Shown here one piece after another: positions 31,899 to 42,277 of a stretch of 64,000 nucleotides of DNA; position 1 is the stretch's first letter, and each line of letters begins with the position of its first letter. Source of the DNA: Mesostigma viride (Eukaryota; Streptophyta; Mesostigmatophyceae; Mesostigmatales; Mesostigmataceae). The notes below the pieces were generated by a model that was not told the origin of the DNA, ran no database searches, and saw nothing but the letters and a program-made list of their open reading frames with translations. The position numbers and the translations under genes were made by a program. Where the stretch lies: NCBI GenBank assembly GCA_009746045.1, contig RPFO01000079.1, positions 52,501-116,500 of the forward strand, given 5' to 3'.

Positions 31899-32640
31899 GT
31901 ATTTTTCCAGACTCACGAGTCTGGATGCGCATCCAGACTCACCCGAGCCTAGTGGCGCGGTACTCCAAGCAGGTCCGTAGCCTGCATACAAGGCTCGCCT
32001 GTCGGCCTGTGGGCCTGCGGGCGCGTAAATTACTGTAGTTAGGCGCCGTAAGTGCAAGACAGCAGACCCCCGGCAGCCATGGCGGGAGAAACATTCCGGA
32101 AATTGACGGGGGCGGCATGGACATTTACCTAAACGTAGATTGACGTTTCAATATCTTGTTGCTAAGCATGCAAGTTATCATTAATTCCAATCCGATAGAG
32201 AAGGCATTTTATCATGGATTTTCTCCAGAGCTTGACAGTGTTTGTCGTGGAAGACTGGTCCAATCCAGTAAATCAAGTGTCGGCATTACTATCGATTGTT
32301 CCTTTGGATTGCTGCATTTGCCAATTGAGCTTCACTTCGAAGAGTGATATTGCCTTGTTATGTTGCCAGGCGGAGCAAATGTTGCCAGGCGAGTTACCGT
32401 CGACTGTGCTCGTCATCACCTTGCAACAGTTGTAAGTACATGCAACTGGCGAGCGGGGTTGCTGGTGCTCTTTTCTTTCCTTGCGAGCTGTCTTGGTTCT
32501 TCTGCGTTGTGCATTGTTTCTCGATGCATGTAGGAGCGCGCATATAAGCAGGCTTGCTTTCTTTGGGTCAGGTCCCGACGGTGCGTTGTCGATCGAGGGA
32601 GCCCGTCAAGCAGGCGTGCTGGTTGCTTATTATTATGATG
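31899..32640 (+). repeat. Unclassified dispersed repeat, copy 1
   Basis: About 740 bp matching the minus strand of 54436-55155 at high identity. Shared landmarks: the palindrome GAGTCTGGATG(C/T)GCATCCAGACTC, AAACGTAGATTGACGTTTCA, GATTGCTGCATTTGCCAATT, and the donor-like TTGTAAGTAC at about 32431. Short ORFs (for example 32214-32435) are not preserved between copies because of 2- and 4-bp indels, so coding function is unlikely. It could be a non-autonomous element or a duplicated gene end. Confidence 0.6.
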
Positions 32641-32649
32641 ATTTTAAAC

Positions 32650-33544
32650 TTGTCTGATTCCCACCATATGTTCAGCTAGACTATGGCCACGTTTGGTGCC
32701 ATGATGCTACAGTTTTACCGATGGCAGACATATTTTCCGCTTACCTCAAGCGTTGGAATGCACAACCTCTCCATTTTTATCCCGCCCGGCATGTCAGTCT
32801 CGGAACTCCAGGTAAGAAACCCTTCATGGCTTATTCATACTTGCTGATTGGGCCAACGTATGTGCTTCTATCGCCAGCCGCGCTTCTCCTTACACCTTAT
32901 TTTGTTTGACTGCAAGGGCCCGGCCTGATGCCTTGGCGTTGGCGGTGGTCGTTGTGGATGTCAAGCACGTGGCCAGAAAGACGGTATCGCGGTATGGCAT
33001 TGGTAAAACTTCTATAATTCAGTGTAGGTAAAGCTCTTGCCAGCATCCTAGGCGCCATAACAGTAGTATTGTTAGTACGGTTCCTGTGCTTGCTCGACAG
33101 GATTAGTCGTGTAGCCTTTTTTTTTTTCCTCATGAAGGCTATGGTTGGCAGCGGTACCATTACATGTTGCCTGCATGCAATTGTTATAGCCTTATAGGCA
33201 CGATACGTGTCCATGGTAGGTGATTACGATAAGGGTGCTAGAGTTTCTTCTAAGAGACCGGAAGTCCCGTTGAGATCAAGGTTGGGAGAATAGGTAGGCG
33301 ACTGGTGGTGTCACATTGGTTTCTCTATGCTAATGTGATAGGGTTGTGGTGTTGGGATGCTGCATGTTGCCACCGGAGGAAGGCAGGATTCATGCTTCGA
33401 AAAGAAACTATTGTAGCAAACTATAGCAAACTATATCATTAGCAAACTATTGTAGCAGCAGCCAGCAGGTAATACGCTTGGCTGATTTCGATAGTACCGG
33501 CTACGCCCCCTTCTAAAGAAGGATTCAGCCGTGTTCAGCCCGTC
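32650..33544. other. Gene-free sequence
   Basis: No recognised coding region. Contains a degenerate AGCAAACTAT(A/T)GTAGC repeat near 33410-33460. Confidence 0.4.
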
Positions 33545-33871
33545 TCACGGTGCGAGACTGAACAAGTCTCGCGTGCAGACACGTGTGTAGTACTCCTACA
33601 CACAGATCTCGAGCGATTTATCTAGTACCAAATCCGAAAGGCTTGCATCACTCCCCGGACAGGAGAACTTTTGCGGATGACTGTAGGTGTAAGTTGGCGA
33701 TGCCATGGTAACCGGAGACGTCCGTCCTATAGTCAGCAAAATTGGTGCGAGAGGTCCCCAGTTCGATTCCGGTCGGATTCATTTGCAGATCGCGTTTTTC
33801 CGCGTTTTCCGCGGCCCGGCCCTGAACGCAAATGGTTTTCACCTTTGCGGAGTGCCTGATCAGAATACCTG
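33545..33871 (+). mobile_element. tRNA-like SINE candidate, copy 2
   Basis: Opposite-orientation partner of 14693-15012. Runs from TCACGGTGCGAGACTGAAC to GGAGTGCCTGATCAGAATA and contains the B-box-like AGTTCGATTCC (about 33762-33772). Small substitutions and a 1-bp indel separate the copies. Confidence 0.5.
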
Positions 33872-34246
33872 GCATCGTTCCTTAGGTAAGCAAACTTCTT
33901 GCATATTGCATCCTGTCTTTCCTTGCTTCCAGGCTTGCTTCGTTACTTTGGGTTTGCTGGCTGGCCGGCTTGCTGGCTGGCTTGTATTGCTTGTTCATGC
34001 CCACACGTACACGTTTGCATCTTTGCGTTGTCTCCTTGACATTTGCATATTTACGTACACACATGTCCATACGCACACAGTGCTATCCACACACAATACC
34101 GCGCTTGTGCCACTACACCAAGGCAACCGTACAATGTAACAAGCTGCCATATCCGATATCGTCATGGCCTCCCACCCTACCCAGCTGTTAGCTGCACCGC
34201 AGGACCAGTGTCTCCTAACACCATGGGCTGTCATGCCAAATCGCTG

Positions 34247-34345
34247 ACATGGCTGTCATGGCTGTCATGGCTGTCATGGCTGTCATGGCTTTCATGGCTG
34301 TCATGGCTGTCATGGCTGTCATGGCTGTCATGGCTGTCATCGCCG
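34247..34345. repeat. 9-bp minisatellite (ATGGCTGTC)n
   Basis: About eleven units with one TTCATGG variant. The same unit, on the opposite strand, makes the large array at 53752-54310. Confidence 0.85.
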
Positions 34346-35330
34346 TTGCCAGGGGAATGTTATGAGTGCCAGTTTACGATGCTCAAGGGCAGGCAACCAG
34401 TTCATTTGGCAATGCGCACGCAGGACGCAGATGCATGCCGGACGCGTGCTCTTTGTAACAGAAAGCGGCACGCAGCGCAGGCAGTGCCTGCTCGCTGGAC
34501 ATGCAAATTAATGCAGTCTTCAGCAAGAGGTCAGCGCATTTGCAAGATGCACATGACCATGGCAGCGATAACTGTAATGTTTTGTATCCACAGGTTAACC
34601 TGATATGCACACAATGGGCTAGCGCAGATATCGCTCCAACCACTTATGGCTGGCAGCAAGTGTTGATGTGATTTCTTCTGTAATGACTAATCGCATGCAT
34701 TCAGATCAATAGTTGTCTCAATCCAATACATGTGAGGGAGGGGTAGGGGCTAGGGCTAGGGATTCTACTTGGTAGGGTAGAGAGAGCAAGCGTGAAAATG
34801 TGGCTGGGCCACACGGAGTGTATAAGACATCAAAGAGACAACCAGCGCAGGCCAGAAATCGGGAGAATCCGGAAGACATGGTTATCCTTGGCTGGTTGCA
34901 TGTAATGAACTAAAAAAGTATATATTTGAAATGTGCTTTCATAAGGAATCGAACATGGAGCTAGCCTCAAGCCTCGAGATCATGGTCGTGCATGGGACAG
35001 TGCAGTTTAAAATTTAAATATCCCATCATTGTGACAAAATGGCGTACAGCTTCCCGAGTCCTGACACATTCTATTTGGGGGCTAGTTTGCTCCTGCACGC
35101 ACAGTTAGGCATGTATTCAGGCTTTAATTTAGCTTTTAGTTTTTTAATTATATATTTAACGTTTGTGTTATCATATTAATGAGATTAGCATGGTACTTTG
35201 TGGCATGTACGTCAGTGTGTGCTTGCTTGCCTGCCCCCCCCCTGGCCCAATGTGGGGAAGAAGCGTGTTTGCACCTAGGGGAAGAATGCCAGGAGAGACC
35301 ACTAGGGTCTGGCTCCATCTAGATAGAAAA
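34346..35330. other. Gene-free sequence with repeat fragments
   Basis: 34828-34874 repeats 2269-2315 (ATCAAAGAGACAACCAGCGC onward). TAATGAGATTAGCATGG near 35179 is a family D LINE tail fragment. No convincing ORF. Confidence 0.45.
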
Positions 35331-35350
35331 GACCGGTAGGATTGTGTGCC

Positions 35351-35407
<57 letters not shown>

Positions 35408-35545
35408 CCATCCATCCATCCATCCATCCATCCATCCATCCATCCATCCATCCATCCATCCATCCATCCATCCATCCATCCATCCATCCATCCATCCATC
35501 CATCCATCCATCCATCCATCCATCCATCCATCCATCCATCCATTA
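35330..35545. repeat. (CA)n plus (TCCA)n microsatellite in a LINE 3' UTR remnant
   Basis: Left anchor GACCGGTAGGATTG is the family C LINE 3' UTR. About 25 CA units (35357-35406) are then followed by about 34 TCCA units (to 35542). ORFs reading MDGW or HPSI repeats are artefacts. Confidence 0.85.
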
Positions 35546-35628
35546 AAAATTAAATCAAATTAAATTATAACATGCCTCCATTGGGAGATCATACTAATGA
35601 AAAGCTGTGTAATGTGTCGCGCCACGAG

Positions 35629-36946
35629 CCAGGTTGTGAAATACGTCGGTACGTCAAATACGTCGGCCTCCAAAATACGGGTATATACGTAGACCCCGGC
35701 AGAATACGTCGGCTTGAATACGGCAAAATACGACAGTGTGCAATTCGGCCTTTAGAGCATGGTTATGAAAGAGCCTTTTGGGTTTGAGGCTTTAGGGTAT
35801 AGTTATGCAATATGTTTACCACTCGTGGCAAGGTGCAGTCAAGTCAGAACACTGACAACCATTACCATGCATGAATGAGACAACGAGCTATCAAATCTGA
35901 TCATCCTGTATCAAAATGGGCCATGAATGAATAACTAATTGCCTTGTCTTTTGCTTCTGAAGAAGTTTGCCTGCCAGCAGCCACCGACTGGGAGCAGTGA
36001 TCAGCCCTTTGTACTGACTCAGGCCGGAAATCATTGCCTTGAAAGACCGGCTCTGAGCCGCGTGAAAGGAAATTGCATTCTCAACAAAGAAGTTGGCCAC
36101 CAGGAGCTGGCACTCCTCTTCGTTGCAGGGGCTCACAAACCTCGTCATTGTTTGCTGGCGAGGATCACCTGCAATGGCCGACCCCGAAGCAAGGCCCTGG
36201 CCGCTCTCCGCCACTGCCCTGAAGCTCAGGTGCTGCTGCTTCTTCGCCTTCAGCCCGGCCTTCTTGGCCCACAACTCCTGGAATTCTAGCTTCCGTTTCC
36301 CAATCTTTGCGTCAGGGCAGGCCTCTATGCCCTGCCCTGCGATGCCCGCAAAATGTGCGCGCATCCTGGTCGCACTGATCTGCTTGCCATCGCCACTAGT
36401 AAAATTGTGGCCGCAAAATGAGCAGCTAAACTTGACCTGCGAAAACGTATTCCCCAGAGCATCCTTAACAGTGACAGTCTTTTTTGCTACAAATTTATGC
36501 TCTGGACCTTTGTCTGGCATGGCTGCAAAAACACGTTTGACAACTAGCACAAAATCCGATGGCACACCGCCATGCAATATTAATCAAACAGGCTACGTTC
36601 CCAACACAGCTGGCATTTTCATCGTGCTGGCACTCGCTCCGTGTATGGAAATTTCAGTTAGCTTGCCAACTGCCAAGTCATTACCGTAGTGACTGGACTC
36701 AGGACTGACGAAAAGCCCAGTTCGTAGTAATCGAGCCTAGTTTGCATAGTAGAAGATCTTGGGGGAGGTACGCGCCGCGCCACGTTCCGGCTGGCCTCGC
36801 GCCAAGCACTGCCCCGGCTCGAACCTCGAAAATTTCCAAGTCCAAATCACGTATTCGGGACCAAATACGCGTAGAATACGTCGGGGCCAAAAAAACGCGT
36901 ATTGCCGTATTTATTTTGACAATACGCACGTATTTCACAACCTTGG
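35629..36946 (-). mobile_element. hAT-type DNA transposon, internally deleted
   Basis: Bounded by 8-bp duplications GCCACGAG (35621-35628 and 36947-36954). Terminal inverted repeats are CCAGGTTGTGAAATACG on the left and the complement of CGTATTTCACAACCTTGG on the right, differing by one base insertion. Subterminal AATACGTCGG-type motifs are repeated near both ends. The only ORF (35891-36577) encodes the N-terminus of a hAT transposase. At 1.3 kb it is too short to be autonomous. It inserted exactly in the 5' end of an ORF1-only LINE. Confidence 0.85.
35891..36577 (-). CDS. BED zinc-finger hAT transposase, N-terminal part
   Basis: 228 codons. A BED-type finger is visible at about residues 48-88 (FSCSFCGHNFTSG...ATRMRAHFAG...ACPDA: Cys-x2-Cys, then His and Cys). 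A basic linker KKAGLKAKKQQ follows, then a segment typical of the start of hAT transposase cores (LLVANFFVENAISFHAAQSR, SFKAMISGLSQYK, TAPSRWLLAGKL). The RNase H-like catalytic domain and the C-terminal dimerisation region are absent. It could be a deletion derivative or a repressor-like remnant. Starts at an ATG inside the element. Confidence 0.7.
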   Translation of the reverse strand: MHGGVPSDFVLVVKRVFAAMPDKGPEHKFVAKKTVTVKDALGNTFSQVKFSCSFCGHNFTSGDGKQISATRMRAHFAGIAGQGIEACPDAKIGKRKLEFQELWAKKAGLKAKKQQHLSFRAVAESGQGLASGSAIAGDPRQQTMTRFVSPCNEEECQLLVANFFVENAISFHAAQSRSFKAMISGLSQYKGLITAPSRWLLAGKLLQKQKTRQLVIHSWPILIQDDQI

Positions 36947-37091
36947 GCCACGAGCCACGAGGTAGCCATGGCTGACGGCGGAGCTCATAACTTTCACGTT
37001 TGAGCACCGAATTTAGCCGTGAATATCACAATCGACGCGTCTTTCTAAGACGCACATGCTGATATAATTTTCCGAAGCTATTACGCAATAT

Positions 37092-38534
37092 ATGACGAGC
37101 AAACGCTTGTCCTCGACGCAACGCAGCCTGGCGGCTGCGCTCGGCAATGAAAATATGTCTGCAGCTCCGGCTGCTGCTTCGCCATCAGGGCCGGAAGGCA
37201 GTGGTGACACGAGTCGCGCACTGGTGGTCGCCCCTAACCCTCCCGGGCTTTCCTCGCCCTCTGCATCGCCTGATCCATAGCGCAGCCGCCCAGGCGAACC
37301 TGGCTGGTCTGAGCGCGATTTTGACGTTGATCGGCTTTTTGCCACCTTCGACATCAACACGCTTGCCTCTTTCGAAATGCCATCCTACAAGCTACTGGAG
37401 CTCGTGTTCTACGGGTCACACGCCTCCCTGCTGGCCCTGTGCGAGCAGTTCCATTCCAGAACCCACCTTTTCCACAACGGAGCTGACGGCTGGTTTTCCA
37501 ATAGCGCAGCTGACGCCCCTTCTTCGGCCAACATGCATGGCCGGCTGGCCTCGCCCCCGCCTTCAGCTCGCAGCTCTCTTTACCATCACTAAGCGCTCGG
37601 CCGCGGACCTGCTGCAACCCGCCCCCATTACCGAATTAACCCACCTTTCTCCGCCACCTCCACGACGCCCTCTCACAGCACGTGACGCCCATTGCTGCAG
37701 ATGTGGCAGCTGTGGGTCGCACGCTGGCTGCTGAGCTCCACACCATCCCCACCGCCACCGCCACCCTCCTCGCCGCCCCCCCCCCCCCCCCTCCGCCTCC
37801 ACCGACTCCATCACCGCCCAGCTCCGCGACATCGACCAGCGTCTTAAGGACAATGCCATCGCTATCGAGGTCCTGCAGAACACCGCAGGCCTCACCGCCC
37901 AGGCGGTGAAGGACATTGCCGCCAAGCCAGCCCCTGCTGGCCTGGCCGGCGATGCTCCTCCCATCACGACCTGGGCGGACATGCTTAAGCAGCACACCAC
38001 CTCGACACCACCTCCGCCGTCGCAGCCCAGCTCCAGCGGCAGACGCTTGACTAGCTCCGCGAGGAGGCCGAGCTCGCCAAGCGCAGCCTTAACGTCATTG
38101 TCAAGAACTTCGAAATGGACGAAGGTGAGAAGCTAGTCCGAGAAGCTTACGCGTGCGTTTGAGAGAGAAATCCTTGGTCGCATGGTGAGATTGAGCTGGT
38201 CGCCCACCGCCTTCCCCGCACGCGGGGTAAGGCAGGGGCGGCCCCGCTCCTTCTCACCTTTAAGAACCCGGCGGACAAGATTTCTTTCCTCCAACGCCGC
38301 AAGCGGCTCGAGAAGAAAAACTTCGCCCTTGACGACGACTTGACCCTGGCGCAGCAACAACGGCGACGGGAGCAATGGCCAACCTACCTCCAGCTCCGGC
38401 AGACCAAGGCGGGGCAGCCGGTGTACTGGAAGGGGGCGGCCATCTACGTCGGCCACAAGCCCTGGCATGCGACCCCCGCGCGACCCCAACGACTCCAGAC
38501 GCCCCGGGAATACAGCAGTAGTAGTGTAGAATAG
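37092..38534 (+). pseudogene. LINE ORF1 protein, multiply broken
   Basis: MTSKRLSSTQRSLAAAL...SPSASPDP stops at 37280. The frame continues with FDINTLASFEMPSYKLLELV to 37592. A C-rich run near 37780 shifts the frame before TAQLRDIDQRLKDNAIAIEV and LAGDAPPITTWADMLKQ. The conserved C-terminus (QQQRREQWPTYLQLRQTK...YVGHKPWHATP) ends near 38534. At least three frame or stop lesions relative to 465-1849. Confidence 0.65.
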
Positions 38535-38936
38535 ATAGACCGTGGCCATGTACATGTACGCCTCCTACAGGCACTCTATACCAGCTGACTCACGATCGAG
38601 CATTATTTAACCATGTACATGTGTGCCTATGATGTGCCACACCCCAGATGCTGCCTAGCTTTATTTAGTTCAGCTGTGCCCATGCATAGAGCTGCTCTCT
38701 GCTGAGAGGCCACGCCTAGCTTTTGTATAGCTATGCTGATCTTCCCCCCCATGACAGGCTGAGTCCCCCTTAGCTGGGCATAGCTCGATAGATCATGGGG
38801 CTGCAGGTGCCCTGGGGCACCTAGAGCAAGGGTCGTTTACATTCCCACCCTTGCAGGAAGTAGCTTAGAATGTATCAAAAGCCATATGCCCCTTCTCTGG
38901 GATATGTGCTACATATTCTCCCAACGGAGTTATGTT

Positions 38937-38962
38937 ACAATTCAATTCAATTCAATTCAATC
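38937..38962. repeat. AATTC pentanucleotide run
   Basis: Four to five AATTC units at the 3' end of the ORF1-only LINE, apparently its tail. Confidence 0.7.
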
Positions 38963-39009
38963 GAACTAACCTAACTCTAAGCTATCTAGTCTAGAAAATC
39001 CTACCTACA

Positions 39010-40030
39010 CTACTCATCAAAACGCCTCCTCCGCTTGGGGGCAGGTGGCTTGCCCACAGGGGCTGGCGTGTGAGCCTTGACAAACTTCTGCCACCGCGTC
39101 TTGTTCTGCATGGCAGTCCAAAGAAGGGAGAGAGAGTGGATGCGGTGTTCAAACTGGGCTGGGACCACTAGGTCGTCCAGCAATATCTGGATGTAGTTCG
39201 TGACATGTTTCCCTACCCATTTGGGAATGCCCTTGGGGCCAGGCCAGGTCAGAATATGCCGCCCTGGCTGGCCAAGCCGCTGGGGGCCCGGCTGCCAGAC
39301 CAAGGGCGGTGTCGACCTGGCTGGTGCGAGCAAGGTGTCCTACAAATGCTATCCTAGGCTGCCTAATCTCGTCCGAAATACGAGGCATATTACCCTGATA
39401 CAAAGACTCTAATGACGGGCGCTTGGAAAACCCTACGTTCAGGACCTGTCGGAGCATCCTGTAAACCGTGCCGTCGAGCTTAGCTGCCAGTGTGGGTGTG
39501 ATTGTCCACGCCTCGGCGCCATACGTGAGCACCGTGAGGACGAGGACCTTGAAGAGCATGCGCTTGCGGTGCTTGCCCAGGCCCTTCGAGCGCCAGTAGG
39601 TGTTGAGCGAACGGAGCCTGGCCCAGGCCAGGCCGATGCGGACGTCCACATCGTCTGCGGTGTCAGGGAGCCAACTTCCCAACAGTTTGAAGCGATCGCG
39701 GAACGGGACCTCCGTCTTGTCGAGCAGGCGCGGCAGCGGCGGTGTACTGGAGGCCCCAATCACCATCGCCTCAGTTTTGACACTAATCTCCAACCCCACC
39801 GCCCTCGCCTCCAGGCCCAGACAGTCCAGCCAGGTCTGAATGTGCTCGGGGTGCGCGATGAGGGTGGTGTCATCCGCATAAATCAGGTCGGCCAGGCGGT
39901 AGCCAGGTTTAACCCCGCCGTGCTCGCGCTCGTTAAGGATGTCCAAGCCTGGCTCGAACCCCTTAAGAGCAGTAAAGCGCGCACGTGCCCGGCGCATGAC
40001 GTGATCCACGACAATTATGAACAGGTATGC
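39010..40030 (-). pseudogene. Family E L1-type LINE, ORF2 3' half
   Basis: Minus-strand translation from RT motif B/C onward: YLFIIVVDHVMRRARARF, LADLIYADDTTLIAHPEH, GLEISVKTEAMVIG, LGSWLPDTADDVDVRIGLAW, YGAEAWTI, FVGHLARTSQVDTALG. A frame change near 39320 leads to GQPGRHILTWPGPKG and a basic end KRRRRFDE at 39010. Distinct from families C and D but the same clade. 5'-truncated at about 40030, where a duplicated ATACCTGTTCAT joins it to a C-type LINE tail (40031-40118). Confidence 0.7.
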
Positions 40031-40118
40031 ATCCATGAACAGGTATCCATCCATCCATCCATCGGGGTTCATATACTCGGATGTGCATGACTCCCCAACG
40101 GGAGTACGAGTTTGCCTA
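40031..40118 (+). mobile_element. C-type LINE 3' UTR scrap
   Basis: CCAT units, CGGGGTTCATATAC and GACTCCCCAACGGGAGTACGAG are the distal 3' UTR of family C, with an unexpanded microsatellite. Confidence 0.6.
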
Positions 40119-40120
40119 TT

Positions 40121-40379
40121 TAACTAACACGGGTGCTCCGCGGAGCTCCCCATCTGGTCGACCGCTTGATCACTGTAATTAAATGAATGAATGAATTATT
40201 AATGGTGAGAGACCACATGTTATTGAATAATGGTGAGACACTTCATGCACTGCAACTGATGCATGTGGATGGAAGGAGCAGATGTGGAGCCACGGTGGTA
40301 CGGCAAAACCCTTTGAATTTGGGCACGTGCTGGCATTTTCAAGAATCATGCCACACGCATTCCATTACATGCACCACGT
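40121..40379. other. Gene-free sequence
   Basis: Nothing recognised. Ends in the left copy of the duplicated GCAAGCATATATAT. Confidence 0.4.
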
Positions 40380-40393
40380 GCAAGCATATATAT

Positions 40394-42257
40394 TCATTGA
40401 GAATAATAGATTACGGAGGTGAGATATAGGCATGCAACATAAGGAAAAACCCGATAACTGGGAGAATAACCCTGAAGAAATTAATAGTAATCTGACACAG
40501 ACATCAAAGGATCACGCCAGCTGCACAAGGTACAACTAACTATACATCACAAAACTACACGCAGCAACAGCGCTGCCGGCCCACCATGCAGGCCTGCATG
40601 GAAGGGATCTATACCGCATGGGTCGCGACAAAGTCGGTCCGGGTGCGGCGGAATAACCCATCAGCCACGGTGCGAGTGAGGGCGAGTGACAGGCGCTGCC
40701 GCCAATACGAGGACCACGTGAGGGCCGACCACGGGGCGGGCTGACCCTCGAGGTCGAGGCGGTCTTCACGGCGCTGGCAGCACAGTCTCGTGGAAAAACT
40801 CCGCTGTCTTGGGGCCCATGGCCCCGAACTCCTCAAGGACAAAGGGGATGACCCGGTGCATGGGGCCCCACATTGCCGTAGGAGGCAAACTTGTCGCGCT
40901 CAGCCACAGCGGCAGCAGCGCCGGCATCCACAGCCGCCCGGAGGATGTGGCGACCGGAAAGCGGCCGAGCCACGGAGACATCGATGAGCAGGTGGCAACC
41001 CTGCCTGTCGTAGTCAAGCACGGTAATGTCGGGGCGGTGGTTGGGTGAGTAGAGGGCGGCCCCATCCGCGTCCTCGCACTTGATGGTGGAGTGGGGAAAG
41101 ACCGACCGAACCATGGCACACACCACCCGGAGGAGAGCGGTATGGAGATAGAGGAACCAGTTCTGGTTCTGCTGGCCACCCATGCACGCGATGTAGTGCG
41201 TCCCAGTAGTATCCAGAGCAAGCCCGCAGCTGCCGCAGGACGCACCCGCCGTGATGAGAGGTTGCGGGGCAAAGAGCTGGTGGCGGAGAGCGATGGCGTA
41301 CAGGGCCGGAACCTGCGTGAACAAACAAAGGGCTCGTGGGGAGGGCGCGCAGGAATGCAGACCCCACGCTCCCCTCAAGGGAAACGGAGTGAAGCCAAGC
41401 CTTCCCCTGATCGTTCAAGCTCGCATGCAGACCCATCCAGTCGGCACAGTGTAGTATACCCGCGTAGGTCTTTTGTTGTTTTTCATGAACGCAGGCAGGG
41501 AAGACACTAGGACTGACGACAGTGGACACGCCGGGCGTGCCCCCGGGCAGGCGACGGTGGACGGCCTGAGCGGGGCGGACGAGGTCGCAAGCCTGCTGGA
41601 TCCCGAGGTAAGAATCCTGCACAGCCTGCACAAAGGGGAAGGGGGATGGGGTGACCAAGTCGGGAATGGCGCTGACGGCGCTGGGGACCAACCGGCGGAT
41701 CTCCGCCCAGGCCTGAGCAACAGAGCCAAGGAAGGCGGCGGGGGCGAGGCGGGCGGAGCGGGTGATCCCACACCCGCCCATGCGGCAGGCCGGGGAGGGT
41801 GGCCAAGCGCATGGAGTGAGCTGGCAGGCTAGGGCCGGGGAGGAGCACCTGCAAGGCGGCCTGAATGCGCTCGTCATGGCCTTCCGCGGCAAGCCGCACC
41901 AAGTGGGGGGGAGCGCCACGGAGCCAGTGAACCACCCGCGGGTGGGCGCAAAACCACAGGAGGAGCCCTTTGGTCTGGGGGTCCTTGAGGCGCGCCCAAG
42001 TCTCGAGGACATGGGTGCGCTGTTCCACGGTGGCCCGGAGCTCCTCTTCGACGTAGTCAGGGTCACCCACTGGGACGCCCAGGCACGAGAAACCACGCGC
42101 CCGCGCCAATGCCCCCGGGATAGCCGCGGGGAAGCCAGAGCAGTCCCCCTGGGGCGAAAAGACTGCACACTTGGGGAGGGTGAGCCGAAGGTTGATGGCC
42201 GCCATGGCCACTTCAAGGGCAGCCAGGGCGGCAACCACAGCGTCGGCCGGGCCAAGG
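40394..42257 (-). mobile_element. Family B2 (RLE) LINE, 5'-truncated, with 14-bp target-site duplication
   Basis: GCAAGCATATATAT occurs at 40380-40393 and 42258-42271. The minus strand between them runs from RT motif C onward (LGPADAVVAALAALEVA) to an AT-rich 3' end. Diverged from family B at many residues, so it is a sister subfamily. Confidence 0.85.
40609..42257 (-). pseudogene. Family B2 RT/CCHC/RLE ORF fragment, frameshifted
   Basis: Readable blocks: AAINLRLTLPKCAVFSPQGD, TKGLLLWFCAHPRVVHWLRG (RT thumb), QKTYAGILHCADWMGL, a CCHC knuckle CGSCGLALDTTGTHYIAC, and RLE motif HRPDITVLDYDRQGCHLLID. Several frame changes occur. An 18-bp palindrome (CCATGCAGGCCTGCATGG, 40588-40605) lies in the 3' UTR. 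Confidence 0.7.
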
Positions 42258-42277
42258 GCAAGCATATATATGAGAAG

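Larger units (their letters stand above)
35621..38936 (+). mobile_element. ORF1-only LINE derivative, copy 2, split by the hAT element
   Basis: The 5' end GCCACGAG is at 35621; the rest resumes at 36947 after the hAT insertion. Leader, ORF1 (37092-38534) and the 3' UTR ending CCCAACGGAGTTATG match copy 1 (71-2276). As there, nothing resembling ORF2 is present. Confidence 0.75.

Noticed and set aside
33690..33785. Functional tRNA gene
   Set aside because: The body is about 57 nt, the T stem is imperfect and no proper anticodon arm can be drawn.
35171..35563. MDGW/HPSI repeat ORFs
   Set aside because: Microsatellite translation in a LINE 3' UTR remnant.
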